DNA from: an uncultured bacterium
GTDB lineage: Bacteria > Planctomycetota > Phycisphaerae > Phycisphaerales > SM1A02
Reading direction: 5' to 3'
NCBI GenBank assembly: GCA_903898755.1
Contig: CAIUGT010000008.1
Coordinates: 17,313 to 81,312, forward strand
DNA: 64,000 nucleotides
A program made the translations under genes and the position numbers. The notes under the pieces are model-generated. The model saw nothing but the letters and a program-made list of their open reading frames with translations. It was not told the origin of the DNA and searched no databases. Shown one piece after another: positions 43,447-53,313 of the stretch. Each line of letters starts with the position of its first letter. The stretch's first letter is position 1.

Positions 43447-45474
43447 CTATTTTGGCTTTTTCTTGGACGCTCCGCTTGGGCGTGCGTATCGAAGATCAAT
43501 CGCGGCGCTTCCCAAGGTGATGTCCTTGATAGCCGTCAACACATCAGCGCGGGAAACTTTTTCGCTCGTGGAAAGTTTGGGTTCGGCGCTGAGGGCATAC
43601 AGCGTGACCACGTATATTTTTTCGCCCGGACCTTTTGAACAAGGCGGCGCGTATTCAGCGCGGCCATTCACGGTGTTCACTCCCCAAGTGCCAACATTTT
43701 TCTGGCCAGCATCAAGTGACTTGGTGGTTGCGGGAATGTTCCAAGTGACAATATAAACATGCTCATCACCGCCTGGACCAGGCAAGTGGTGCATGGTCAA
43801 CGCCAGACTTTTGGTTCCCGCAGGCAGATCGCTCCACTGGAATGGTGGCGACACGCCATCACCATCGCAGGTGAACTTTGCATCAAGCAAACCATTCGCG
43901 CCAACGCCTGAACTTGAAAATGGAAATGCATTTGCCGCGCGCGGCGTGGATGCGGTGGATGAATTTTCGCCCGCACTTGGTCGATCATTCGCGCCGCGAT
44001 CGCCGCGCGCAGGTCTGTCACCATCATCACGCGGCGGAGGTTGGTCATTTGGATCGTCATTTTCCCGTGGGGGTGGTGGACCATCCTCACGCGGAGGCGG
44101 TGGACCATCTTCACGCGGTGGCTTATCGCCCTTGTCGCGGCGATCACCTTTCTTGGGACCTTTTCCATTGTCGCGGCCTTCTTTGGCGGAAAGTGTTTCA
44201 GAGGTTTTTTCCCCGTCCACACTGGTGTAATTGAAAATGACTTTGCCTGAAGCGTCAACGGAATATTCAACAAAGCCAGACTTGCCGCCAATTTCATAGG
44301 TCAACTTCCACGCCTTGGGCGCAGTTTGTTTGAAGCCAGTGATCTTGGCGCCGCGCAAAGGAGTGGTGGCTTGGCGCAATGGTTGCGCGTGCGCTTGCGG
44401 AACAATCTCATCGCCTTCCACTTTCACGTTGCCGCGCATGCCGCCATTGATATATGGATACGTCTTGCTTGCGTGATAGTGATACGAGCGCGTTCCGCCA
44501 TTGAGACCTTGACCCGCGGCGACCACGCAAAAATGTCCGTTGAGTTCATCAAGCGCGTCGGTGCTTCCAAGCGGACAAGATTCAGGCGTGCCAGATTTTG
44601 CTTTTGGGTCGTACAGACCGTAGATGGCGAACCCATCCAGCGCGAAGGCGATTGGATTTTTTAGTCCGACTACTTTTTGAATTGCAAGCGGTGCCGCGTG
44701 ATAGTGGTAGTCATCGCCACGGCCGCAGTGCCCGCCGAACTCGTCAAGTTCGCCAATGGAAAACGAATCAACGCCGCGATTGTTGAGCGCGTTGAAAATA
44801 GGAATACCATTTGCCGCAAGCGCTATGGCGCCGCGGCGAAGTTGCGTGCGACCAGAAATGGGTTTATCAGAAAGCGTGGATTTGAGCGGGATTTGCCATG
44901 CATTTGCGCCCGTGTAATTCTGGGGCAGCGGCACTTGTTGCTGCCAAGCGGTAATTCCAACCATCATGGTGAAGTCCAGCGGCGCATGCGGAAGCCCGTC
45001 GGATTCAACATAGAGCCACTGCGCATCCCAGTGCGTCTTCACGCTGGGCGCGAATAGTTTGTACGCAGCCGCTTGCCATGGATCGTTTGGTGGATTGATG
45101 GGCGTTGCGTTTTGCGTGGTGGCGGTGGGTTGCAAGTTTGTGGTCGTGATCATGTCCACGCTTTGGTTCATGGCGCGCACGCGATTCAATTGCGCTTGCG
45201 CACGCGCGCGGTCGTGCTGATTCAAATCAGCCATGTCAATTGTGGCGGTGCCGCCATCATGCAAATCAATTGTCACGCTGTTCTTGCCAACCGTCAGCAA
45301 CCAACCTTCAAGGTCGAGCTTGTTGCGTTCATCGCGCCACACATGAATGGAATTGTGGTCGTGAGCGCCAGTGCTTTGAATGTGTGTTTGATCGAGCGCG
45401 TCGGCGTGTTCACCAGGCGGGTGCGCAGCGGCAAAGTTGACGACAATGAATAAAATAGCTGGTATTGCGTGCAT
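43447..45474 (-). CDS. secreted YHYH-domain and PEBP-domain fusion protein
   Basis: 675 residues from ATG 45474, which follows AAAGGA and starts a signal peptide ([17 protein letters not shown]). A His-rich stretch ([14 protein letters not shown]) comes next. The YHYH domain (about 110-360) has [24 protein letters not shown] and [11 protein letters not shown]. The centre (about 420-500) is a charged linker with near-repeats of PPPPREDG. The C-terminal domain is PEBP/YbhB-like: [25 protein letters not shown] and [15 protein letters not shown] proteins occur in planctomycetes and marine bacteria without a known role. PEBP domains bind anionic ligands. Confidence 0.82.
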   Translation of the reverse strand: MHAIPAILFIVVNFAAAHPPGEHADALDQTHIQSTGAHDHNSIHVWRDERNKLDLEGWLLTVGKNSVTIDLHDGGTATIDMADLNQHDRARAQAQLNRVRAMNQSVDMITTTNLQPTATTQNATPINPPNDPWQAAAYKLFAPSVKTHWDAQWLYVESDGLPHAPLDFTMMVGITAWQQQVPLPQNYTGANAWQIPLKSTLSDKPISGRTQLRRGAIALAANGIPIFNALNNRGVDSFSIGELDEFGGHCGRGDDYHYHAAPLAIQKVVGLKNPIAFALDGFAIYGLYDPKAKSGTPESCPLGSTDALDELNGHFCVVAAGQGLNGGTRSYHYHASKTYPYINGGMRGNVKVEGDEIVPQAHAQPLRQATTPLRGAKITGFKQTAPKAWKLTYEIGGKSGFVEYSVDASGKVIFNYTSVDGEKTSETLSAKEGRDNGKGPKKGDRRDKGDKPPREDGPPPPREDGPPPPRENDDPNDQPPPRDDGDRPARGDRGANDRPSAGENSSTASTPRAANAFPFSSSGVGANGLLDAKFTCDGDGVSPPFQWSDLPAGTKSLALTMHHLPGPGGDEHVYIVTWNIPATTKSLDAGQKNVGTWGVNTVNGRAEYAPPCSKGPGEKIYVVTLYALSAEPKLSTSEKVSRADVLTAIKDITLGSAAIDLRYARPSGASKKKPK

Positions 45475-45561
45475 TTCATGAATCCTTTGTTCGATGAATC
45501 CGGAAAGGGACACGCACTTTATACAAATAGCGGCTTCTGGTATTGGCTGTATGGCCACAAC

Positions 45562-48228
45562 TTAGTCGTACGACAAAAGCACCAACGAAATATCGGCGGA
45601 GTCCGCCGTGCCACTGTGATCCAGATCACTCGTGCATCCTAGGCATGGACCAAACTCAAGCAGGACCATGGACACATCTCCGCTATCAACAAAACCACTG
45701 CCGTCGATGTCCGCAAACTTGCCCATGGACACAAGTGCATGTTGCTGGCCCGTCACAGTGCGCAAGTTTGGCGCCGCGCCAAGTTCGCTTGAACCAAGTA
45801 CCAATCCTGGCAGCCATTGATTGGTCAACGTTCCATCAGCGCGTTCAAGGCAAGCCGAGAGCCCGATTGATCCATTGAAATCCGCCGCAAGTCCAAGCTC
45901 TGAAAATGGAATTAGAATTTCAAGTCCGGTGGTGGCGGTTTGCGCGGCTGCCACGGAAATGCTTGTAATTCCCGCTGTATTTGTATTGTCCAGCGCAATC
46001 TCAATGCCGTGAGGATTGGTTCCGCCACTGAGCACGCCGCGGCCAGCATTGACAGCGACTACTCCACGAAATTCCTTGATGGCGGCGCTGGCGCTTGGAA
46101 GATCAATGTGATCCACATACATGTTTGTGCCCGAAGCATTGATGAAATACATGTGGTCGGGCACAAAGCCCTGATCAAATGTGAGTCCGTTTAAAAGAGC
46201 AAGTCCTTGCGGAGGAGCCGCCAGCATGCTTGTGGCAAGCGTTGATTGTCCGTTGTTCAAACCATTTGAAGAATTTGGATCCACGTCAATGAAGAGCGCG
46301 AGTGGAGTGGCGTCTTGCGGAATATTTCCGGTGATTGAAATTCGCAGCGCGTCGCCATCGCGTCGGGCGAACAGTTGATCAAGCTCGCCAATGTTGTTGC
46401 CAAGGGACGAGAGACAACTTTGCGAAGCGATGAGGGCGTCGGGGCCGGCATCCGTATCGAGCGCGCGACCATTGATGTCCGCGTGCGCGCTTGACTGCGC
46501 CGACGTGAGCGCTGCGCGCGCGATAAACCATGAACGCGCGCCAATTTGAATTGGATACGCGCTTTTGTTGGCGCTCGTCACCGCGGTCAGCGTGGCGGCG
46601 GTCTGAAGATCGGTGGGCACGGTTCCGCTGGTTGGCACGGTGAAATCAGCCAAATTCAGCGTGCCGCTTGCGGTGGCGGAATCAAGATTGATGGCCACCA
46701 AAACAGTTTCCGCGGCATCGGTTCGCACAAACGCATACACGCCAGCGTGCGAGCAGGTCACGGGAATGTAGTCGCCGCGGCGCAGTGCAATGGAACTTTT
46801 GCGCGCGGCGATCAGTGATCGGTATGTCTCAAGCATGGAACCCGAAACACCTTTTTGTTCATCAACACTGCGACCGTCATTGTTGGCTGCGTATGTTGGA
46901 GGCTGCGGCGACAGACTGACCGCCGCGTAGTTTGTCATTGGCGCACCAGCCACGGCTTTCCATTTGAATGGTTCGCGCAAGGGAATGTCATTGGCGTCGC
47001 TGCCCACATTGGCCTTGGAGCCTTTCATTGCAATCTCATCGCCGTAATAAATGTTGGGCACACACGGCTGCGTCAGCAAAATAGCGGCGGCCACTTTTTG
47101 ACGCGCGTTGTTGCTGCCAAAATCAGAAGCGAGTCGATTGGAATCGTGGTCATTGGTTTCGGCCACCGCCAGCTTGCCCGTGGGAATTGCGGCCACGGTG
47201 GTGGCCATGCTTGAATACAGTCCCGCGGCGCTTTTGTTGGATACGGCGCTGCGCACCGCGAATTCAAATGGTTTGGTAATGACAGCGTCAAACGCGTTGG
47301 TTGTCAGCAAATCGGTGCCGTAATTTCCCCAGTCCGATGGCTCGCAGAAAATAAAGACATCAGGTTTCACGGCGCGCAAAGAGCTGCACCACGTTTCCCA
47401 AAATGAAATATTCGCGCCCCAACCTTCGCCGCCACTGGCCCACGCATGGTCAAGTCGAAATCCGTCAACGCCGTCGCTGGTATTGCCGTCATTGTTGGGA
47501 TCAAGCCATTTCTTAGCCCAATTGGTCACGGTGGCCACGGCCAGCGTGTTGTTTAAATTCCAGTGGATGAACCCAACCGACGCGCCGTTCCACGTGTTGT
47601 ACTGCGAGCCAACATAATTCATGTTGTCGGCGCTGGTGAAAGCCAACCAATTGCTGAATGGACTCGTGGGCGTTCGGTACGCGGATTGGTAGTACGTTGA
47701 ATTTTGACTGATGCCATACGCGACGTAATCCAAAATCACTTTCATACCGCGCGCGTGCGCCTTGGTGACAAAATCAAGAAATTGCGTCTGCGTTCCAAAC
47801 TTGGAATTCAACGTGTCGGCGGGTCCATGTTGGTAACCGTGATACGCCGCCGATGGAAAAATCGGTTGCAGATAGATCATGGTCACGCCCAGGTATTGCA
47901 AATAGTCCAGCGATGTGTTGGAGGCCAGACCGCCAAAATCACCGAAGCGCGTGTTCACGCTTCCAGTGAAGTCGTTGTCTGAATCGCACCAAGCGATTGG
48001 CATGATTTGATAAATAATTTCGTCTTGTGGCAGACGAGTTTCTACGAGCGGGTCAATGATTGAAGCAGATTTTTTTGTGTGGCTTGAAGTGGATTCATCA
48101 ACCATCAATTGCTGCGGCGCAAGCAGATCAGCCAAAGGCAATTCTTGCGCCATTGCGCATGCCACAATAAAGAGCGAGCTTGCCGCCGCACTTCCGCGAA
48201 AATATGAATGTAGAAAGCGGAGGGGCAT
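45562..48228 (-). CDS. exported GH13 alpha-amylase with C-terminal dockerin-like repeats
   Basis: 888 residues. The signal peptide ends at ACAMAQ. The GH13 barrel starts with EIIYQIMPIAWCDSDND. The catalytic triad is visible as GFRLDHAWAS (nucleophile Asp), FIFCEPSDW (acid/base Glu) and ETNDHDSNR (transition-state Asp). An alpha-amylase C-terminal beta domain is followed by about 250 residues of beta-rich sequence. The last 45 residues hold two repeats (DIDGSGFVDSGD and DLDHSGTADSAD, each followed by a VLL helix). This is the dockerin-like calcium-binding repeat seen at the ends of many planctomycete exported proteins. It should cleave alpha-1,4-glucan outside the cell or in the periplasm. 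Confidence 0.88.
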   Translation of the reverse strand: MPLRFLHSYFRGSAAASSLFIVACAMAQELPLADLLAPQQLMVDESTSSHTKKSASIIDPLVETRLPQDEIIYQIMPIAWCDSDNDFTGSVNTRFGDFGGLASNTSLDYLQYLGVTMIYLQPIFPSAAYHGYQHGPADTLNSKFGTQTQFLDFVTKAHARGMKVILDYVAYGISQNSTYYQSAYRTPTSPFSNWLAFTSADNMNYVGSQYNTWNGASVGFIHWNLNNTLAVATVTNWAKKWLDPNNDGNTSDGVDGFRLDHAWASGGEGWGANISFWETWCSSLRAVKPDVFIFCEPSDWGNYGTDLLTTNAFDAVITKPFEFAVRSAVSNKSAAGLYSSMATTVAAIPTGKLAVAETNDHDSNRLASDFGSNNARQKVAAAILLTQPCVPNIYYGDEIAMKGSKANVGSDANDIPLREPFKWKAVAGAPMTNYAAVSLSPQPPTYAANNDGRSVDEQKGVSGSMLETYRSLIAARKSSIALRRGDYIPVTCSHAGVYAFVRTDAAETVLVAINLDSATASGTLNLADFTVPTSGTVPTDLQTAATLTAVTSANKSAYPIQIGARSWFIARAALTSAQSSAHADINGRALDTDAGPDALIASQSCLSSLGNNIGELDQLFARRDGDALRISITGNIPQDATPLALFIDVDPNSSNGLNNGQSTLATSMLAAPPQGLALLNGLTFDQGFVPDHMYFINASGTNMYVDHIDLPSASAAIKEFRGVVAVNAGRGVLSGGTNPHGIEIALDNTNTAGITSISVAAAQTATTGLEILIPFSELGLAADFNGSIGLSACLERADGTLTNQWLPGLVLGSSELGAAPNLRTVTGQQHALVSMGKFADIDGSGFVDSGDVSMVLLEFGPCLGCTSDLDHSGTADSADISLVLLSYD

Positions 48229-48332
48229 GAATGCAGTTTAGTTCGGTAATCCCAATTGCCTAGGAATAAATTGGAGAATTCAGTAGATAGATCACTATTG
48301 AGCTGCGTACGGCGCACATGCAAAAGAGGCGC

Positions 48333-49925
48333 TTATCCGCCATCTTCTGCGGCATTTTGCGCAGGAACAGTGGTTGAATTGGGAATCACCGCCGGCGTAG
48401 TCGAGGCACTAGGCCGCGTGCGCGTGGGTTCTGGTCCAGGATTTTGTGTTCGATACTTGACCAGCGACTGCTCAAAGTCCGCGCGGTTGGCCGCATCTTT
48501 TTCCAATCGAACAGCGCGCTCTTCATGTTGAATGGCGTTCTCTCGGTCGCCATTTGAAAAACACGCAAGCGCCAACGTGTTGGCGGCGCGCGAGTCTTGG
48601 CCATTGGCAAGCGAGTCCGCCTCGGTGGCCCATTGCAGCGCTAATTTCACATCGCGTTGTTTCACGAATGGTGAATTCAAAATCACTTGCGCCAGCGAAC
48701 GCATCACTTTCACATCGTCGTGGTACCGAAGCGCCAACTCGCGCGCGTATGCATAGGCCTGGTCGGGCATGTCCGCCAACCCAAGCATGACGGTGAACCG
48801 CTGCAACTTATAATTGTTCGCGCGCTCTGGAATGACCGCGGCGACATTGTCGACCGCAATGAGAAGGCGATTCCAATCACCCGATTTATCACACGATCGC
48901 GCGATGCCATCTAGATAATTTTTAGCGCGCGCCACGTGTGAATCAAGAATGAATTCCTGGCGAATGGATTGTGAATTCCAAGTTCCAGCCAGAAGTTGCT
49001 TGAGAGGATCCGCGCTCAATTTTGAATGGCCAAACCACTCGATGATGCCATCGCGCACAATGAACGAACGCGGCGTGAAGTTATGAAATGTTCCGCCTTG
49101 CATTTGAACCATGGCTGCGCTTTTTGTATCACTGACAACGTCCCATGTGAATTTATTTTTTTGCGCGGGTTGCTCCAGCCACGCGGCCACCGTGGCTGGG
49201 TCTTCTTGCGTGATGGATATAAAGCGCACGCCGAGTGCGCCGTAGGTGTGCGCCACTTGTTCAATGACCTCCGCGTATTGCTTGCAATGCGAGCAGGTGG
49301 TGCTGAAAAATTCAAAGACATAAATTTGCTTTGGTTCGAACGCATGAATGGGCGTGCCTTGCACCCACTGGGTGAATTGTGGAAATGAAATGGTGGCGCC
49401 AGGGAAAATTTTTGGCTCAATGCGCATGAATGGCGGATCATGAATTGGCGTAGCGGATGGATTTGAATTGGCTGCTGATGCAGGCGCGGGCTGCGTGGTC
49501 TTTGCGCTGGTTGTGGCGGGGGCCGTTCGTTGCGGAAGCGCGGATGGTGGAGTGGCCGCGTTGTTGGAAATAGCATCAGCGACATGGCCTGTGAAAACAA
49601 CAGTCACTGGCGCGGTGCCCGTGATGGCGTAGGTGACCGTCTTGTGAAGTGCCTCGCCGAGTTGCGATGGTCCAGGCGTGATGGTGACAGTTGCGGTTGC
49701 TTCGCTGCCAGCGGCAATCAACGCGCTTGGCCAGTCGGCCTTCACGCAACCGCAATTTGGAATCGCGGCCGTAATGGAAGCACTTTCATTACCAACGTTG
49801 CGCAGGTGCACCGTCACGGTTGTTGTGGATCCAACAACAAGTTCGCCCACGTCAATCACAGCTGGCTCCGCCACAATGTGAGGCGTGCCAAATCCGGCAA
49901 GCACGGCGATAAGAAACCCGAACAT
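48333..49925 (-). CDS. DUF1573 - thioredoxin-like - TPR exported protein
   Basis: 530 residues from ATG 49925, with a signal peptide (MFGFLIAVLAGFG). The DUF1573 Ig-like domain (about 20-120) has VVGSTTTVTVHLRNVGN and IPNCGCVKADWPS. An Ala/Thr/Pro linker follows. The thioredoxin-like domain (about 170-310) carries a CSHC redox pair in FFSTTCSHCKQYAE, so it can do dithiol-disulfide exchange. The C-terminal part is helical with TPR-like repeats (ALQWATEADSLANG, ALACFSNGDRENAI). Similar proteins, as far as I recall, occur mainly in Planctomycetota and Bacteroidota. A role in folding or repairing periplasmic proteins is plausible. Confidence 0.8.
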   Translation of the reverse strand: MFGFLIAVLAGFGTPHIVAEPAVIDVGELVVGSTTTVTVHLRNVGNESASITAAIPNCGCVKADWPSALIAAGSEATATVTITPGPSQLGEALHKTVTYAITGTAPVTVVFTGHVADAISNNAATPPSALPQRTAPATTSAKTTQPAPASAANSNPSATPIHDPPFMRIEPKIFPGATISFPQFTQWVQGTPIHAFEPKQIYVFEFFSTTCSHCKQYAEVIEQVAHTYGALGVRFISITQEDPATVAAWLEQPAQKNKFTWDVVSDTKSAAMVQMQGGTFHNFTPRSFIVRDGIIEWFGHSKLSADPLKQLLAGTWNSQSIRQEFILDSHVARAKNYLDGIARSCDKSGDWNRLLIAVDNVAAVIPERANNYKLQRFTVMLGLADMPDQAYAYARELALRYHDDVKVMRSLAQVILNSPFVKQRDVKLALQWATEADSLANGQDSRAANTLALACFSNGDRENAIQHEERAVRLEKDAANRADFEQSLVKYRTQNPGPEPTRTRPSASTTPAVIPNSTTVPAQNAAEDGG

Positions 49926-49979
49926 GATTGCAGGATAGTCACCAAGCAAGGTGTGGTTCGCTATCAGTGCGTATGACGA

Positions 49980-52900
49980 TCATTTCTTTGTTGGAGGCTT
50001 GATTGCGTATGTGGCCACAATCGCAGCGTTTTCCGCTGATTTTTGATTGCTGGATGGATTGGTTTCCGCCAGCGCGGCGCGCACAAAATCAATCGTGGCT
50101 TTGTCATTGTCCACGCTCACTCGAATGTGACCGGGACTGCCCAAAATTGTTCCAGACTTGTAACCATATTCCTGCGCGCTGCGCGTGCCGCCTTGCGGGT
50201 TGCCAGGTTGCGGCACGCATTGATACACCACGCCGTCAAGCGAACTATGAACATAGATATGGTCGTGTCCGTGAAACACCGCGCTCACGTCATTCTTCAC
50301 AAGTAGATCATGGATGGGCATGGACCAGCCTGGTCTATGCGCCGTAAACCCGTCGCTACCGTCAGCGTTCTTGCCGCCCCATTCAAAGAACGGCGCGCTC
50401 TCAACACCGCCTCGAGATTCTGGACCGCCAAGACCGCCGACCAAATGGTGGATGAACACAAATTTATATTTTGCTTTGGATTGACTCAGCGTGTCGGCAA
50501 GCCAGTCGTATTGTGTCTTGCCCAAGGTGCGGCTCCAACTGTCGTCTATGGGCTCCAGATTTTTTTTACTTGCTTCTCCGCCGCCGCCACCTCCGTGCAT
50601 TTTTTCGGTTGATTGCCAAAATGGATCAAGCACAACAAACAACGCGTCGCCCCATTGAAAAGCGTAGTAGTTTGCGCCGCGGCCATGCTGCATGTCGGTG
50701 CGGCCGCTGTACATGGCGCCACTCTTATTTTCAGTGATAAGCGCTGGAAAACGCTGCGTTCGCATGTTGTAGGACCACGGCCCCATGTCGTCGCTTTGCG
50801 TGCCGGAGCTGCCAATCTCACCGTCGTGATTTCCGAGCACCATGAACAACGGCGCCGAGTGGCAGAGTTGGCCAAAGTAATAACGCTGCGCTTCGTACTG
50901 CGGCGCGGCGTCATGAAAATCGCGGCGCTTGTCCGTCATGAAGGTGTCGCCAAGATCAATATGAAAGTCTGGATGCTCTGCCAGTGCGTTGGCCAAAGTT
51001 TGCTCGTACACCTTTGGATCCATGTTGGCATCAAGGTGCGAGTCCGCTTGAATGGTGAAAGCAAATGAGGTGTTCACGGCGGCGCGCGTGCGGAATGAAT
51101 ATTGGTCGCCAGGTTTTGCGACCGTGTCGCCTGGATGCTTGATCAATACTTGATAGTGATATTGCGTGTTAGCTTTCAGACCAGAGAGTTCAATCAACGC
51201 AACTTTGTTTGGAGAAATTTGCGTTGGTTTTGTTTTTTGTTGCGTGGTTTCACCATCGCGCCAATATGCAATGAACGCTTCGGCGGCCGTGGACACGCTC
51301 ACGGTGGCGGTCACGGATGTGTCGGTGGGGCGCATCAACACAATGTCAAATTCATGCGCTGGTACTTCCGTATGGAACGCGGTCATGCGCGCGAGCAGCG
51401 AGCCAGGCGGACTTTTGGGGGTATCGGATGCCAAGCCACTGGCGTCATTGGTTCCTTTATTTCCCTTGCCGCCCTTGGGATTGTGTTGAGCTGCGGCGGT
51501 CGTGTCATCGTTGGTTTTTTTGCCGCCATTTCCGCCTTTTTTCTTCTGTTTCTTTGTTTCCTGCGTGTCGTTGGAAGCGGGAGGTGTTGTAGGCAATGGC
51601 GCGCCGCCACTCGCCGCATCAAGCGTGCCTGGCGCCATTGTTGGCATTTGCGCGTCGACGGCTTTCAAATACGCATCAAGCCGCGCTTGAAGCGATTTCA
51701 CTTTCTCCGGCATCTCGCTGGAGAGATCCTTTGATTCCGTTGGATCTTTCACAATGTCAAACAACGTGACCTTGCCCGTGTCGTAATTGCGAATCAATTT
51801 TAGATCGCCATCAAAGATCGCAGACGCGGGTCCGCCGTTGTTCAAGTCATAATGTGGAAAGTGGATCACGATTTCCTGATGTGGTCGTGAAACTTTTCCA
51901 ATTCCGGAATTTTTGAGCGCGGGCTTCAGGCTTCCGCCTTCGACCACAAGTTTTCCATCCGGGTTCGTGGGCTTGGGAAGCGGGGAGCCAGCAAGGTCAA
52001 TCATGGTTGGCAACACATCCATGCCACTTGCGCGCACGGAACTTGTCACGCCAGCTTTGATGCCGGGACCACTGATGATGAACGGAACGCGAATGCCGCC
52101 TTCGCTCACGCTTCCCTTGGAGCCAGTCAGTGGGGCATTGGCGCCAACACCGCGACCAGTTCCGCCACCTGGCGTTCCATGATCGGTGCTGAAATAAACA
52201 TATGTATTGTCCAACACGCCCAACTCTTTCAGCGCCGCGCGCACGCGCCCAATCGCTTTGTCCATGTCGCGCATGCCGGCCGCGGATGCCAGCGGTTTGC
52301 CGCTTAATTTGGGCAGTAATTGCGCGGTTTCCGCTAGTGATTCGGGGGTGGCTTCTGCTTCGCTTCCGCAACCGTAATGCGACATTTGCAAGAAGAATGG
52401 TTTGCCCGCCTTCACTTGTTCACGCATGAATGCAATGCCGCGGTCGGTGATCAATGTGGATTGTTTTGGGTTGGGCAATTCGCCTCGGTCAGGACCTTGA
52501 TTGGTGTTGGCGCCGTCAGAAATGTCGAAGCCATGTTTCATGGGATCCGCGCGCCCCACATGCCACTTGCCAAAGTGCGCCGTTGCGTATCCCGCCGCGC
52601 GCATGACATCGCCCGTGGTTTTCACTTCGTCGGGCAACTCCATATCAGGCGTTGGCGCGATCATTTTCATCAGTGGATATTTCTGCGCATTGTTTTTGTC
52701 CGTGTCTTGTTGCGCGTCCGCATCTGCGTTCGCATTTTTTCCTCCGCCACCTTTGCCACCACCTTGCTCGCGCTTGCCAACGCCACCTTCATTCACATAG
52801 GTCATGTGCAACTTGGCGGGGCTAATGCCTGTTAAAAAACTGGAGCGCGATGGAGTGCACCGCGGACACGTTGCGTAGAAATCGCTGAAGCGCATTCCAT

Positions 52901-53156
52901 CTTGCGCAAGTTGCTCCAAGTTTGGTGTCAGACCCACTCGATCACTTGGCGGATCTTTTGCGTCCATGTCAACAGAAGTGCTTGACCAACCATGACCCTC
53001 TCCAAGAATGAACACAAAGTTTGGCTTGGTTGGAGCGTGCGAATTTTGAACAGATTTTGCCGCAGATTTGTCCGCATGCGCGCCGGCGTTACTGGCGGGA
53101 GCAACGGCTTGAAGCAGCACAATAAGAATGCAGAGCAGGGTGTTCATGGAGTGCAT
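49980..53156 (-). CDS. sulfatase - purple acid phosphatase fusion, exported
   Basis: 1,058 residues from ATG 53156 (ATG 53147 also possible), with a signal peptide ending near NAGAHA. Residues 44-560 form a type I sulfatase. The formylglycine site is Cys100 in CPRCTPSRSSFLTG (C-T-P-S-R). The usual N-terminal Asp-Asp metal ligands are replaced in FILGEGHGWSS. A Gly/Lys/Asn/Thr-rich linker follows (about 525-600). Next comes an Fn3-like domain and a metallophosphoesterase of the purple acid phosphatase type: QADSHLD, HIDLGDTF, LGNHDGEIG, FIHHLVGG and FHGHDHIYV. One exported chain would then remove sulfate and phosphate esters. The FGE at 56143-57153 is the likely activator. Confidence 0.85.
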   Translation of the reverse strand: MHSMNTLLCILIVLLQAVAPASNAGAHADKSAAKSVQNSHAPTKPNFVFILGEGHGWSSTSVDMDAKDPPSDRVGLTPNLEQLAQDGMRFSDFYATCPRCTPSRSSFLTGISPAKLHMTYVNEGGVGKREQGGGKGGGGKNANADADAQQDTDKNNAQKYPLMKMIAPTPDMELPDEVKTTGDVMRAAGYATAHFGKWHVGRADPMKHGFDISDGANTNQGPDRGELPNPKQSTLITDRGIAFMREQVKAGKPFFLQMSHYGCGSEAEATPESLAETAQLLPKLSGKPLASAAGMRDMDKAIGRVRAALKELGVLDNTYVYFSTDHGTPGGGTGRGVGANAPLTGSKGSVSEGGIRVPFIISGPGIKAGVTSSVRASGMDVLPTMIDLAGSPLPKPTNPDGKLVVEGGSLKPALKNSGIGKVSRPHQEIVIHFPHYDLNNGGPASAIFDGDLKLIRNYDTGKVTLFDIVKDPTESKDLSSEMPEKVKSLQARLDAYLKAVDAQMPTMAPGTLDAASGGAPLPTTPPASNDTQETKKQKKKGGNGGKKTNDDTTAAAQHNPKGGKGNKGTNDASGLASDTPKSPPGSLLARMTAFHTEVPAHEFDIVLMRPTDTSVTATVSVSTAAEAFIAYWRDGETTQQKTKPTQISPNKVALIELSGLKANTQYHYQVLIKHPGDTVAKPGDQYSFRTRAAVNTSFAFTIQADSHLDANMDPKVYEQTLANALAEHPDFHIDLGDTFMTDKRRDFHDAAPQYEAQRYYFGQLCHSAPLFMVLGNHDGEIGSSGTQSDDMGPWSYNMRTQRFPALITENKSGAMYSGRTDMQHGRGANYYAFQWGDALFVVLDPFWQSTEKMHGGGGGGEASKKNLEPIDDSWSRTLGKTQYDWLADTLSQSKAKYKFVFIHHLVGGLGGPESRGGVESAPFFEWGGKNADGSDGFTAHRPGWSMPIHDLLVKNDVSAVFHGHDHIYVHSSLDGVVYQCVPQPGNPQGGTRSAQEYGYKSGTILGSPGHIRVSVDNDKATIDFVRAALAETNPSSNQKSAENAAIVATYAIKPPTKK

Positions 53157-53313
53157 TTTCCTGGAGCGAGTTTCCAAAATTCAATCAAAGCCAAGATCGG
53201 CGGAGTGCAACATCACAAAGTGAGCGCGCCACATTATTGCAGTGCGCCTTCAAACGGGGACGATGAATTTGAATTGCCTCAAACTTCTGAATTTGTACAG
53301 GTAGACTTTCTAG

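Noticed and set aside
45562..48228. Reading the C-terminal repeats as a true cellulosomal dockerin
   Set aside because: No cohesin or scaffoldin is visible and the repeats are shorter than classical dockerins; dockerin-like is the safer name.
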